Shown here piece after piece: positions 33,202-42,975 of a DNA stretch of 64,000 nucleotides (position 1 is its first letter; each line of letters opens with the position of its first letter). The notes below the pieces were generated by a model. It made no database searches and was not told where the DNA came from. It was given only the letters and a program-made list of their open reading frames with translations. The DNA lies in NCBI RefSeq assembly GCF_030123405.1, contig NZ_CP126110.1, forward strand, positions 4,650,001-4,714,000. The letters run 5' to 3'. The position numbers and the translations under genes were made by a program. This DNA comes from Neobacillus sp. WH10 (lineage in GTDB: Bacteria; Bacillota; Bacilli; Bacillales; Cytobacillaceae).

Positions 33202-36200
33202 TTACTTAATCCAAGCCCCGTCTTTTCCTACTTTATATCCGCTGATTGTAGTGCTGGCAGCCATACTTCCGTCATTGTATAGGAAATACCATTTGCCTCC
33301 AGTTTGTATCCAGCCTTTTTGCATTGCACCAGATGGTTTGAAGAAGTACCATTTGTTTTTTACTTTTATCCAACCTGTTTGCAGTGCTCCGGATTCTCCT
33401 AAGTAGTACCAAGTTTTGCCTTCTTCTACCCAGCCTGTTTGCATTGCACCAGATGCTCCAAGATAGTACCACTTGTTTTGATAGTGAACCCATCCTGTTT
33501 TCATATGGCCATTGATTGGATCTAGATAGTACCACTTATGATCCTTATCTAATACCCAACCTGTTTGCATAACGCTATTTTCGCCAAATAGATACCATTT
33601 TCCGTTAATCTTTGCCCAATCATCGGTTTCAGGTAATCCAGTTGAAGGGTTAAAGTAATACCATTTTCCATCGACTTCTTGCCAGCCTTTTACAGCTTGT
33701 TTTACTTTAAAACTTGCTGTAGCAGTATTGCCAAATAAATCTGTTGTTGCAATTTTAACAATTGTTCCAACTTTTTGTTTTTTGATTTTTACTGAGAAAT
33801 CACCTAAATTGTCTGCTTTTCCTTCACCGATGACATCATTTCCAACCTTTACAACCACTTGCGCATAAGGGTCAGTTTTTCCATCTAGAACCTTCGTTGC
33901 ATTGTTTAAGTACCAAATAGTCGTATCAGCAATTACCTTATCAGCCTTTAAGAATCTATTTTCGTATTTAGCAAGGATTGGTTCTTCAAAGTTCTGAACA
34001 TAGTTTACAAACGCATCAAGGTCTGTAGGTCCTTGGACTTTATCAGTACCTTTAAGAAGTGCACCATAGCCATCACCGCCGCCAGCCATGAAGTTGTTTA
34101 CTGTAATGGTGTACTTGCCGTCTGGCTTAATTGGTGTTCCATCTTCTTCGTAAATGTCAAGAATTCTTTCCATATATGGTTTTGAATCATCATATGTGTA
34201 GAATAATCCTGAAATTTGCAGCATTTTTGCACGCGTTGGATCTGCCCATTGTTGGTTTAGCAGCTCTCTTAGAACATCACCTGTTACTGTCATTTTAATA
34301 AGGTCATTACCAAATGGCTGTACCTTAAATAATTCACCCCAAGTAATGTCACCAGCGTTGATGTCGTTACGAATACCGCCTGGATTCATGAACGCCATTT
34401 GTGTTCCCATTTGCCAGCGCATAGAGTCAGCAATAATATTACCTAAAACTTGCTCACCGCTTGCATTCGGAGTTCTTGTTAATTCAACTTCAGTTTCGCC
34501 AATTTTTCTGTTAAGGATTGGTTCAACTGTGTCTTTGTATTCTTTAAGCTCTTTTTGAATCTTAGCATCAGGTGTAATTTGAGAATGTAAAGTATCTACA
34601 ACATCTGCTGTTGTTTTATCCTTTATTACATCTCCAGTAATTGAATCAATCGTTAAATCAATATCAGAGAAGGCAGTACCATATGACCAAGATTGTACGA
34701 CTGTGATGCCATTTACTACAGCTCTTAAATATTTGTGATCATGTGCGCCATAAATGACGTCAACTTCTGGGTCAACTTTTTTAGTGAATTCAACAACTTC
34801 CCCAGTTGCACCAGTTCCATCAGTTTTAGATGATCCTGGATTATGTGCAAGAACGACAATAGATTTAACGCCCTTAGCTTGTAATTCTTTAGTATATTTA
34901 TTAATCGCAGTTACTTCATCAGTAAATTTAACATTTTTTACTGCAGATTTTATAACGATTTCTGGAGTTACTGTTGTAACAACACCGATAATACCAATCT
35001 TAACTCCATCAACTTCTTTAATTACATATGGGTCAAGAATTAGCTTACCAGTATCTTCATACTCAACGTTTGCTGCAACATATGGGAAATCAGCGCCTTC
35101 AAATTTGCCATACTTGTCAACTGTTGCTGGGTGTGAGCCACCATTGATTAAGCGAAGCATTTCTTGAACGCCTTCATCAAATTCGTGGTTACCAATTGTA
35201 CCAGCATCAAAGCCAATCTCGTTTAAGAAGCGAATAGTTGGCTCATCTTGTAATAATGCAGATACCGGAGCACTCGCACCTACAGCGTCACCGGCGTGAA
35301 GCATTAATGTATTAGCAGGGTTTGTTGCTTCCCTTTGCTTCAAATAGGCTGCAAGGTATTCAATCCCACCTGAGTAATCGACAACTTTATTGTCTTTGTC
35401 TTTAATTTCCCTCCAACTATCAAGCTGACCATGGAAATCGTTGATTCCTAATAATTGAACGTGAACGTTTTGGTCAAGTTCATATGTTTGGTATCCTGGT
35501 TTTGTTGAAGAAGCACCAAGGTCTTTCACGTTTGGTGTTTGACCAAGATATGTAGCCGCAGCCGGTGAAGAATTAAATGTTAATACTGCATTACCACCAA
35601 CAGGAGCAATTTTCCAGTTGTTATCTGCTACTGGATTAACTGTGCCTTGTGTTTTAATATAGTCCATTAACAATTCACGATTTTCATACGGTGAATCGAT
35701 TACAACTTCGCCGCCCTTAATAGGGAAACCGCCACCGCCGCTTGCACGGTAGTTGTTTGTTGCAACGATGAATTCCTGATCATCTTTAATAGGAGTTCCG
35801 TCCATCATCGTAAAGTTAATAATACGGTGAGCATTGTCATTTTCAACTGTTCCTTTTTCCCAGTTGTATCTTCTAGGCTGTGTTACATCAATTTGATATT
35901 TAATTCCATCAATAACATCATAGTTGTATGGACGGAAATCGTAATCAAGTAATTCTTGGCTGCCATTATTCGGGTCAATCTTTTTGAATTGTGATGCAGA
36001 CATTTCCAGCCATTCTCTTACCTGTTTTCCAGTTAATTTAACAGCTTTGAATGTATTGTTAAATAAATACAGATCATTGGCACTCTTAATAGAAAGTTCA
36101 CCTTTAGGAATATTCGTAAAGTCACCTACACCGCCGCGGCCGCCTTTAAATGGAGCTGCTGCAGAAATAATCGGAAGATCCTTGAGTTCGTTAAGACCAT

Positions 36201-37482
36201 TTACTGGGTTATTAATCCACTTTTTCGCATATTCAATCTGCGCGTTGTTAACGATTTGAACAGATGGATCATCCATTACACGTGAGAAATAGCTGTGCAT
36301 TGGAATTGTTGTTTCACCTATTTTTCCACGTACATATTCAATCGTACCTTGGTGTTCCTTTTCTACTGCCTTAACGATTTCTTCATCTCGACCAGTTGTA
36401 GCATCAACAGGACGGTTTACGGACTTAGAATTAGCCTTATCCACTATCCATTTACCGTTGGTATCTTGTACAAGTGCAAGGTCAAGTACTCCTAGGTTAT
36501 TTCCCCAATAACCAGCTTCAACTGCCTGCGTGCCGTTGATTTTTCCATTCACATTATCAATGTTTTCATTACCATTGAATGATTTGTCACCAGGGAAATT
36601 TAAGTGTGCATGTCCAAAAAGCATCGCGTCGATGCCAGGGACTTTAGTTAAATCAAAAACAGCATTTTCAGCTAACTCTTGACCTTCTGCAACAATGTCA
36701 CAGCCTGAGTGTGCAATCGCTACGATTACGTCAGCGCCTGCCTGTTTCATTTCAGGGATAAATTTATTTGCTTCTTTTACAATATCCTTCGCAATAACTT
36801 TTCCGGTTAGATTATCTTTATCCCACTGCATAATTTGCGGTGGTGCAAAACCAATTACCCCAACCTTAATAACATGCTCTTTCCCAGCATTATCCTTAAT
36901 CGTTTTGTCAACAATTTTATAAGGAGTGAAATAGTTTTTGTCGTTATCCGGATTTCCGTCTTTATCATCATAATAAATGTTAGCATTTACAATCGGGAAC
37001 TGTGCTTCTTGCATAACATCATTTAAATAATCTAAACCATAGTTAAATTCATGGTTACCAACGATACCTGCATCATATTTTAAATAGTTCATTGCCTTAA
37101 ATATTGGATGAGTATCATTTGGACCTAATTTGTGTTCTCCTCTAGCAACATAATCTGCAAGAGGGTTACCTTGAATTAAATCCCCTGCATCAAAAAGCAT
37201 CGAGTTACTAACTTCTGATCTAGCCTTTTGAATTAAGGTAGCTGTTTTTGCCAGCCCGAAATTAATGTTCTTATCTGTATCCTGGTAATAGTCATATGGC
37301 ATTACATTGGAATGCAGATCCGTAGTTTCTAAGATACGCAATGTTGCAGTATTGGCAGCAGTACCTTCCGCTTTTGCTGCGCTTGGGAAAATGTTTAACG
37401 GAATTGTTGTAAGCGCTAACACTGCAGCCAGAGAACTATTAAGCATTTTTCTCTTTAAGCTTCTATTAATCTTTCTCTTCAC
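33202..37482 (-). CDS. Exported double 5'-nucleotidase/cyclic phosphodiesterase with choline-binding-type repeats
   Basis: About 1426 residues from a GTG at 37482 with AAGGGTGG before it (a TTG at 37503 is less likely). A signal peptide ends near AAKAEG. The first half is a calcineurin-like phosphoesterase (LETTDLHSN, GDLIQGN, GNHEFNYG, GHAHLN) plus a 5'-nucleotidase C-domain. The second half repeats the pair (GINDFHGQ, HAGDAVG, GNHEFDEG, GAHDHK; then ANIIADSMR and NPGGIRND). This matches YfkN-type trifunctional enzymes that scavenge nucleotides and phosphate outside the cell. After an Ig-like domain come seven GW..GKWYYL repeats (about the last 165 residues) ending TTISGYKVGKDGAWIK. In place of a membrane or LPXTG anchor this suggests non-covalent docking to a wall polymer. 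Confidence 0.92.
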   Translation of the reverse strand: MKRKINRSLKRKMLNSSLAAVLALTTIPLNIFPSAAKAEGTAANTATLRILETTDLHSNVMPYDYYQDTDKNINFGLAKTATLIQKARSEVSNSMLFDAGDLIQGNPLADYVARGEHKLGPNDTHPIFKAMNYLKYDAGIVGNHEFNYGLDYLNDVMQEAQFPIVNANIYYDDKDGNPDNDKNYFTPYKIVDKTIKDNAGKEHVIKVGVIGFAPPQIMQWDKDNLTGKVIAKDIVKEANKFIPEMKQAGADVIVAIAHSGCDIVAEGQELAENAVFDLTKVPGIDAMLFGHAHLNFPGDKSFNGNENIDNVNGKINGTQAVEAGYWGNNLGVLDLALVQDTNGKWIVDKANSKSVNRPVDATTGRDEEIVKAVEKEHQGTIEYVRGKIGETTIPMHSYFSRVMDDPSVQIVNNAQIEYAKKWINNPVNGLNELKDLPIISAAAPFKGGRGGVGDFTNIPKGELSIKSANDLYLFNNTFKAVKLTGKQVREWLEMSASQFKKIDPNNGSQELLDYDFRPYNYDVIDGIKYQIDVTQPRRYNWEKGTVENDNAHRIINFTMMDGTPIKDDQEFIVATNNYRASGGGGFPIKGGEVVIDSPYENRELLMDYIKTQGTVNPVADNNWKIAPVGGNAVLTFNSSPAAATYLGQTPNVKDLGASSTKPGYQTYELDQNVHVQLLGINDFHGQLDSWREIKDKDNKVVDYSGGIEYLAAYLKQREATNPANTLMLHAGDAVGASAPVSALLQDEPTIRFLNEIGFDAGTIGNHEFDEGVQEMLRLINGGSHPATVDKYGKFEGADFPYVAANVEYEDTGKLILDPYVIKEVDGVKIGIIGVVTTVTPEIVIKSAVKNVKFTDEVTAINKYTKELQAKGVKSIVVLAHNPGSSKTDGTGATGEVVEFTKKVDPEVDVIYGAHDHKYLRAVVNGITVVQSWSYGTAFSDIDLTIDSITGDVIKDKTTADVVDTLHSQITPDAKIQKELKEYKDTVEPILNRKIGETEVELTRTPNASGEQVLGNIIADSMRWQMGTQMAFMNPGGIRNDINAGDITWGELFKVQPFGNDLIKMTVTGDVLRELLNQQWADPTRAKMLQISGLFYTYDDSKPYMERILDIYEEDGTPIKPDGKYTITVNNFMAGGGDGYGALLKGTDKVQGPTDLDAFVNYVQNFEEPILAKYENRFLKADKVIADTTIWYLNNATKVLDGKTDPYAQVVVKVGNDVIGEGKADNLGDFSVKIKKQKVGTIVKIATTDLFGNTATASFKVKQAVKGWQEVDGKWYYFNPSTGLPETDDWAKINGKWYLFGENSVMQTGWVLDKDHKWYYLDPINGHMKTGWVHYQNKWYYLGASGAMQTGWVEEGKTWYYLGESGALQTGWIKVKNKWYFFKPSGAMQKGWIQTGGKWYFLYNDGSMAASTTISGYKVGKDGAWIK

Positions 37483-37690
37483 ACCTTTACCACCCTTCGA
37501 CAAATTTTTATGTATTGCATGACTATTTTACTAATATTTACTAAAGATTAATAGTCTTTTTTGTAAAATATATAGAATTTTGTCGAAAGGTTAATTATAT
37601 CATCTCGTTTTCATTAGAATCATAGAGAAAATAGAAACCAGTAGGCATTAAAAGATTGATTTATAGTAATAATCAGAATTTACTTCATTA

Positions 37691-37718
37691 AAAAGAAAGT
37701 GGAATCTGTGACTCCACT
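37691..37718 (-). terminator. Terminator of the GtrA gene
   Basis: AGTGGA and TCCACT around a 9-base loop, then TTCTTTTT on the minus strand. Modest stem of 6 bp. Confidence 0.6.
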
Positions 37719-37751
37719 CCTCCATATTCTTCAAATGAAAGCTCTATTCAA

Positions 37752-38153
37752 TTATCTTTTAGTAAGCCCCTTCATCCCCTCACTAAATGTCCATTTATTG
37801 TTTAATACATAATTAATAACCAACCCGATACCAGTCGAAATAAGTTGGGCTACAGATGTATGACAATTAAAATATTGAACCATTCCATAAAGTAACAATG
37901 TATTAATTCCTAAGGTAATTAAATTAACAATAATGAATTTAATGATTAACGAAGAGGCTTTTGCTTTTGCTTTTGCTTTTGCTTGGAATACCCAATTTTT
38001 ATTCCAAATAAAGCTATTGATCATACCGATTATATAGGCGGTAATATTTGCGGTAAGATAATTCACACTAAAATATAAAAACAGCGAGAAACTCCCTATT
38101 GTAATAAGTGTATTTAACATCCCAACGGCACCAAATTTAAGGAATTTTGTCAT
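37752..38153 (-). CDS. GtrA-family membrane protein
   Basis: 133 residues with four membrane helices. The family is thought to help flip undecaprenyl-linked sugars for surface glycan modification. FGAVGMLNTLI opens the first helix and NYVLNNKWTF closes the last. Between helices two and three the cytoplasmic loop has a simple AKAKAKAKA run made by a GCTTTT-type DNA repeat. AGAGG precedes the ATG. It lies alone between two terminators, among teichoic acid and polysaccharide genes. The sugar and partner transferase are unknown. Confidence 0.88.
   Translation of the reverse strand: MTKFLKFGAVGMLNTLITIGSFSLFLYFSVNYLTANITAYIIGMINSFIWNKNWVFQAKAKAKAKASSLIIKFIIVNLITLGINTLLLYGMVQYFNCHTSVAQLISTGIGLVINYVLNNKWTFSEGMKGLTKR
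37957..37984. repeat. Hexanucleotide microsatellite in the GtrA gene
   Basis: About 4.7 copies of GCTTTT, encoding alternating Ala-Lys. The unit is a multiple of three, so copy changes alter loop length without breaking the frame. Confidence 0.9.
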
Positions 38154-38282
38154 TCTCGTACCTCTCTACGCATAATCAACTCGAGTAATCTCGTTCGTTA
38201 TTGAAAAGAGTATCACAAATAATGCCAGAAGGGAAAAAGTTGCTCCTTAGAAAGATATTTTTTTAGAGGTTAGATCTCTTCA

Positions 38283-38313
38283 TAAAAAAAGAAAGCCTGT
38301 TAAAAGGCTTTCT
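38283..38313 (-). terminator. Intrinsic terminator of the second tagO-type gene
   Basis: AGAAAGCC and GGCTTTCT around an 8-base loop with a TTTTTT run on the minus strand, directly after the stop at 38325. Confidence 0.88.
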
Positions 38314-38324
38314 CCTCATATTGA

Positions 38325-39386
38325 TTATCGACTTTTAATATTTACAGGTCGTATCCCCTTTATTAACTTCAACAAAGGTTTATAGTCATCACGGATTAAT
38401 CCTATCTTTTCAACGATAATTTCAATACCAATTAATAGAGTTAAGATCACAATCATGGAGCCCCAAACAGTTGCTTGTGAGAAAATGAATGCTACAAGAC
38501 CAAATACGGAACTCATTGCATAAATAAGAAGAACGGTTTGTCGATGTGTAAATCCGGCTTTTAATAAGCAATGATGTAAATGTGATTTGTCTGGTGCTGA
38601 TAATGGCTGCTTATTAACCAATCTTCGAATAATCGCAAAGAATGTATCTGATATTGGCACTCCGAGAATAATAATTGGGATGACGAGCGAAATAAATGTG
38701 ACGCTTTTATACCCTAATAGTGATAAAACGCCGATCATAAATCCAAGGAATAAGGCTCCCGTATCACCCATAAAAATCTTTGCAGGATGAAAATTGTAGA
38801 AAAGAAAACCTACTGTGCTTATGGCAACGATTAATGCCATTACAGTTACATAAACATTTCCCGTTACAACGGACATTCCAGCAATTGAGAACAAGGCAAT
38901 GGAAGAAACCCCGCCAGCTAACCCATCTAGACCATCAATCAAATTAATGGCATTTGTAATACCGATAATCCAAATCATCGTTAACGGAATGCTTAAATAA
39001 CCAAAATCAACTTGGCCGCCAAATGGAAGTTTAATAAATTCAACTCTCAAATCGCCGACAATTACGACAACTGCCGCAGCTGCAATTTGACCGAGTAATT
39101 TCCATTTTGGCGAAATTTCCTTCACATCGTCCACCATACCCGTTAGAATGATGATAATGGCACCAAATACAATAGGGAGATGATATTCTCCATCCGGTTT
39201 AATGATCAGTATTCCAATAATAAAACTTAAAAATATAGCTAAACCGCCTAATCTAGGCATTATTTTCACATGTACTTTTCGATGATTTGGCTTATCTGTC
39301 GCTCCTATAAGAAAAGCTAACTTTTTTACTAAAGGGGTGAGGACTATTGCCGCAAAAAAGCAAATAACTAGAGTAATATAAAACAT
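38325..39386 (-). CDS. Undecaprenyl-phosphate sugar-1-phosphate transferase (TagO/WecA family), copy 2
   Basis: 353 residues, closely similar along its whole length to the copy at 31996. Shared motifs are ATDKPNHRKVH, NAINLIDGLDGLAGG, FMGDTGALFLGF and SAPDKSHLHHCLL. It is therefore an intact paralog with all catalytic regions. The ATG at 39386 has GGAGGG 5-6 bases before it. Its neighbours are the GtrA gene and the Wzx flippase, so it may start the polysaccharide made by the downstream cluster while copy 1 serves teichoic acid. Simple gene duplication with one function is the alternative. Confidence 0.92.
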   Translation of the reverse strand: MFYITLVICFFAAIVLTPLVKKLAFLIGATDKPNHRKVHVKIMPRLGGLAIFLSFIIGILIIKPDGEYHLPIVFGAIIIILTGMVDDVKEISPKWKLLGQIAAAAVVVIVGDLRVEFIKLPFGGQVDFGYLSIPLTMIWIIGITNAINLIDGLDGLAGGVSSIALFSIAGMSVVTGNVYVTVMALIVAISTVGFLFYNFHPAKIFMGDTGALFLGFMIGVLSLLGYKSVTFISLVIPIIILGVPISDTFFAIIRRLVNKQPLSAPDKSHLHHCLLKAGFTHRQTVLLIYAMSSVFGLVAFIFSQATVWGSMIVILTLLIGIEIIVEKIGLIRDDYKPLLKLIKGIRPVNIKSR

Positions 39387-39850
39387 ACAGGCCCTCCATA
39401 ATAACATATCCTACTTCGTATAAGTGGATAATTTCTCTAATTAAAATTTATATCAAAAAATGAATCTTTTTGTCAAATAGCATTCTAAAGCATTATAGCA
39501 TAGAACTATTTAGAAATAAACATCCTTTTATTCATCCGTCCCTCAGGCAATTTTATTTCTAAAGTTTCAGTTTCCTAGAAATAAAGATTCATATGAAAAC
39601 CAACCAACTATTAGCTTATCATACCAACACGTAATATGCCACAATAAACCTACTTCCATATGAGGGATAGCAATTTTGGGAAGGAAATTCAAATTCTCTG
39701 TCAACATTAATAAGACGTTTCGTTTAATGGAAAGTTTCACTTATTCACATAAATTCTAAAAGATTCGTTATTGTAACCTGGGCACTCCATCCTTATCAAA
39801 ATGTCCCTGTTTGTTTAAACAGAGGCATTTTGATATCTGCTGCAACTTGA
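39387..39850. other. Intergenic region with long hairpin
   Basis: About 460 AT-rich bases upstream of tagO copy 2 and downstream of the flippase gene. The main structure is 39795-39834. The outer stem is ATCAAAATG/CATTTTGAT and the inner stem is near CCTCTGTTT/AAACAGGG, probably the flippase terminator although the U-run is poor. No coding remnant is evident. Confidence 0.6.
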
Positions 39851-41305
39851 TTATGGACGTCTGAAGCGTTTTTTTAATTTTTCAAATGCAACCATAACAA
39901 TATTATCTTTTGTTATGATCAATATCACAATATATAGAAACATATTCACTGATACTACAACAATAAATATTGGAATGGGTCCTGAAACAACATGTCTTAA
40001 TCCATAGGTGATTGGAATAAACACTAATGAATACAACAAATATTTCCACTTACTAAAATCAAACAAGTAATAATTCACTTTTAAAAAACGGCGAATATAG
40101 CCATATTCTATTAAAATAAAGAGTAAATTAGCTATTGCTGTTGTCAAAATGGCATTTCTCGGTGTAAACATATTGAATTTTATCAAAACGATTTTTAACA
40201 ATAAATTAATAAAACCACAAAGGAAAGATAATCGAACGAGAATATGCTCTTTCTTTTTCACATACATAATCTGATTCGCTAGGATGGAATCAATCCCAAG
40301 AATCACCATATAAAAAGCAAATACATTTAAAACTGGTGCAGCTTCAATATAACTATTCCCTGCATAAATAAGCAGACCAATATCTGCAATAAGATACAAT
40401 CCAACTGCAGCAGGAAAGAGGAAGGCAAAATACACCTTGGAAATATTATTCAGGAGGGTATTATACGATTGTTCATCATCCGATCCCAACATATATGAGA
40501 GTCTAGGTATCGTTACCTGAATCACGCTTAATAAAAGAGTGCTTATTATCCCCATAATCTGTTGGGGTATAACATAGAATGATACGGCTTTCGGATTTTT
40601 GAACTCTAACAGCATGATCCGGTCCAGCAAAGTATATAACACATTCGCATTTGCAAAAATGACAACAAGGAACATGGGCTTCAAGTGTGGCTTAATCTTG
40701 ATATTCCTAAAATCAAACTTTATCTTCCGTTTAATATAGACAAAGCTGATGATATTATTTAGGAAAGCTGTCACCACCAAGAGTATTGCATATTCTTTAT
40801 AGTCATCTGCAGTATGAATAAAAACAAAAATTAAGATGACGTAAATACTTCTTACGATAATCGTTTTAATCGTAATAAAGTCGTAGTTTTCCATCGCTTC
40901 ATTTACCCATTCAACGAGGAAAATATTGACGATTAAATTTAAGCCAAAAATCATTAGGAGTGGAAAAATGATTTCTCCTTCATACTTAAAATAACTAAAG
41001 CCTAAATAGATTAGGATGGTGATGACTCCTGTAACCGTACTAATCGTAAATAGACTAGTAAACAGCTGACTAACCTTTTGTTTATCATCCTTTATCCTGC
41101 TCATCTCGCGAAGACCGTATTGGTATACACCAAAGCTTGCGAAGATGAGAAAATAGCTATAAATGGATTCTGTCCCTTGGACCAGACCGAGAGATTTCGG
41201 CCCTAATGCCCTATTTACATACGTCCCAACTAAGAGTGGCAAAACTAAATTAAAGATATTTAACAATACCTTATAAAAAATATTTTTATACAATGATTTT
41301 TGCAT
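39851..41305 (-). CDS. Oligosaccharide flippase (Wzx/PST family)
   Basis: 484 residues with twelve or more hydrophobic helices in the MOP/PST fold. The N-terminus (NIFNLVLPLLVGTYVNRALGP) is typical of Wzx-type exporters that move lipid-linked repeat units across the membrane. Charged loops carry few residues, as usual. It is the last gene after licD-like (30-base gap), and AAGGG precedes the ATG. With the Wzy-like protein at 46607 it indicates a Wzy-dependent polysaccharide pathway. Confidence 0.9.
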   Translation of the reverse strand: MQKSLYKNIFYKVLLNIFNLVLPLLVGTYVNRALGPKSLGLVQGTESIYSYFLIFASFGVYQYGLREMSRIKDDKQKVSQLFTSLFTISTVTGVITILIYLGFSYFKYEGEIIFPLLMIFGLNLIVNIFLVEWVNEAMENYDFITIKTIIVRSIYVILIFVFIHTADDYKEYAILLVVTAFLNNIISFVYIKRKIKFDFRNIKIKPHLKPMFLVVIFANANVLYTLLDRIMLLEFKNPKAVSFYVIPQQIMGIISTLLLSVIQVTIPRLSYMLGSDDEQSYNTLLNNISKVYFAFLFPAAVGLYLIADIGLLIYAGNSYIEAAPVLNVFAFYMVILGIDSILANQIMYVKKKEHILVRLSFLCGFINLLLKIVLIKFNMFTPRNAILTTAIANLLFILIEYGYIRRFLKVNYYLFDFSKWKYLLYSLVFIPITYGLRHVVSGPIPIFIVVVSVNMFLYIVILIITKDNIVMVAFEKLKKRFRRP

Positions 41306-41335
41306 ACCATAACCCTTCTGGCTTCTGATAGGATC

Positions 41336-42085
41336 TTAAATTTTAAACAAGACCGCCCTTGTATTATCACGATAAGGTAAAATATCTCTGTCTTTCCTAT
41401 TATTCCATTCCCATTTCTCATTTTTGACCAAATATGTCGAACCATAATAATTCTGTAAATATTGATGGTAATTTTCAGGAACAGGGAATTGCTCACCTAA
41501 TAACTCCATCAAGGTTAACCCGGTAAATGGTGCTGTAACTCTTTCCACTTTTAATCTTGTTACAATGGTAGAATCATCACGGTTTTCATAAACCCGATCT
41601 TCTCCCTCCTCAGATGAATAACAAATAATCTTTTCTTTGTCTTCACCAGGATAATAATAAAACACATCTAGATTCACACCATTATAAATATAAGTTTCCT
41701 CAACTATTTTACCGTCCATCCAAAATTCACGAGATTTAATAAATCCTCGTTTTTTCATCGATTTTTCTAATTTCTTAGCATCCTCATTTCCGGTAAAGAA
41801 GGTTCCTACATCTATATCTGCATCATGTCCAATGAATCCTCTTTCACGGATTGCACCAAGCAAGGTTCCCCAATCAAGCCAAAAATCACGTTTTATTTCT
41901 TGAAATGACTCCTTTGTTAACTGTAAGCTCTCAAGACCGTATTTATGAACAGATTCTCGTTTTGCGGTTTCTATTTTATTTCGATAATGTTGATTTACTT
42001 TTACTAGTATTGGATTCGTGCGTAAAACCTTATATATATTTTGGTTTCTAAAGAATGATTTTACTTTTTCAAATGTAGTACTCAT
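41336..42085 (-). CDS. LicD-family phosphotransferase
   Basis: 249 residues, no membrane segment. The LicD/fukutin signature is clear: FWLDWGTLLGAIRERGF followed by IGHDADIDVG (about 67-93), giving the metal-binding aspartates. A second conserved part is VNLDVFYYYP. LicD proteins move phosphocholine from CDP-choline onto sugars of teichoic acids; some relatives transfer other phospho-groups. The LicC-like enzyme at 63084 and four choline-binding-type proteins in this window support phosphocholine here, by inference. GGGGG precedes the ATG. It follows rmlD but a terminator lies between them, and it is 30 bases before the flippase gene. Confidence 0.87.
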   Translation of the reverse strand: MSTTFEKVKSFFRNQNIYKVLRTNPILVKVNQHYRNKIETAKRESVHKYGLESLQLTKESFQEIKRDFWLDWGTLLGAIRERGFIGHDADIDVGTFFTGNEDAKKLEKSMKKRGFIKSREFWMDGKIVEETYIYNGVNLDVFYYYPGEDKEKIICYSSEEGEDRVYENRDDSTIVTRLKVERVTAPFTGLTLMELLGEQFPVPENYHQYLQNYYGSTYLVKNEKWEWNNRKDRDILPYRDNTRAVLFKI

Positions 42086-42101
42086 TTCTTACCCCCTATT
42101 T

Positions 42102-42129
42102 GAAAAAGAACAGATATAAATATCTGTCC
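42102..42129 (-). terminator. Intrinsic terminator after rmlD
   Basis: On the minus strand GGACAGATA, TTTA loop, TATCTGTTC, TTTTTC. It directly follows the rmlD stop and separates rmlACBD from licD and the flippase. Confidence 0.85.
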
Positions 42130-42975
42130 TTATCTTTTTGATTCCTCTAAATAAGCGGCTAAGCCTTCTTTCCAGTCTCTAAGCGGAGTTAGACCCTGCT
42201 CCACAATTTTTTTCTTACTTAAAACAGAATATTTTGGTCTTGCAGCAGGCCGTGGGAATTGATCGGTTGTTAATGGATTAACCACCACATTTAAGCTCGC
42301 TTGTTTAAAGATTTCTACGGCAAATTCATACCATGAACAAATGCCACTATTGGTCGCATGATAAATACCATATTTTTCTGTCTCCATTAATTCAATCATA
42401 AACTTAGCTAAGTCAACAGTATAGGTTGGTGAACCCACTTGGTCATGAACAACACCAACTTCTCCTCTCTCCTCACCTAGTCGGATCATGGTTTTAACAA
42501 AATTATTTCCATATACACCAAATACCCATGCAGTCCGCACAATAAAGAATTCTTCTAAATTCTGTTGCAGTAATTGTTCACCAGAAAGCTTTGTTCTTCC
42601 ATAGGCGCCTAATGGTTTTGTAGGCTCATTCACTTCGTATGGTTCAGAAGCAGTTCCATCAAATACATAGTCTGTACTAATATATAACATTTTGGCTCCT
42701 ACTTGCTTAGCCGCTCTTGCTAAGTTTTCAGTACCACCCGTATTGATTTGATAGGCAAGTTCTTCATTTTCTTCCGCTGCATCTACATTTGTGTAGGCAG
42801 CACAATGGAGAATGACATCGGGTTTCACTTCATGAATATACTCCTGAACATTTGCTTCATTTGTTATATCTAATTGATGACGATCGGTGCCAAATGCTTG
42901 ATACTTTCTCCTAGATAGTTCTTTCATGACATCTTGACCTAATTGACCGGCCGCACCTGTTACAACTACCCTCAT
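42130..42975 (-). CDS. rmlD: dTDP-4-dehydrorhamnose reductase
   Basis: 281-residue short-chain dehydrogenase, last step to dTDP-L-rhamnose. The N-terminal GAAGQLGQDV binds NAD(P)H, YVFDGTASEPYEV is family-specific, and YGRTKLSGEQ holds the catalytic Tyr and Lys. It overlaps rmlB by 4 bases (ATGA), so translation is coupled. Confidence 0.96.
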   Translation of the reverse strand: MRVVVTGAAGQLGQDVMKELSRRKYQAFGTDRHQLDITNEANVQEYIHEVKPDVILHCAAYTNVDAAEENEELAYQINTGGTENLARAAKQVGAKMLYISTDYVFDGTASEPYEVNEPTKPLGAYGRTKLSGEQLLQQNLEEFFIVRTAWVFGVYGNNFVKTMIRLGEERGEVGVVHDQVGSPTYTVDLAKFMIELMETEKYGIYHATNSGICSWYEFAVEIFKQASLNVVVNPLTTDQFPRPAARPKYSVLSKKKIVEQGLTPLRDWKEGLAAYLEESKR

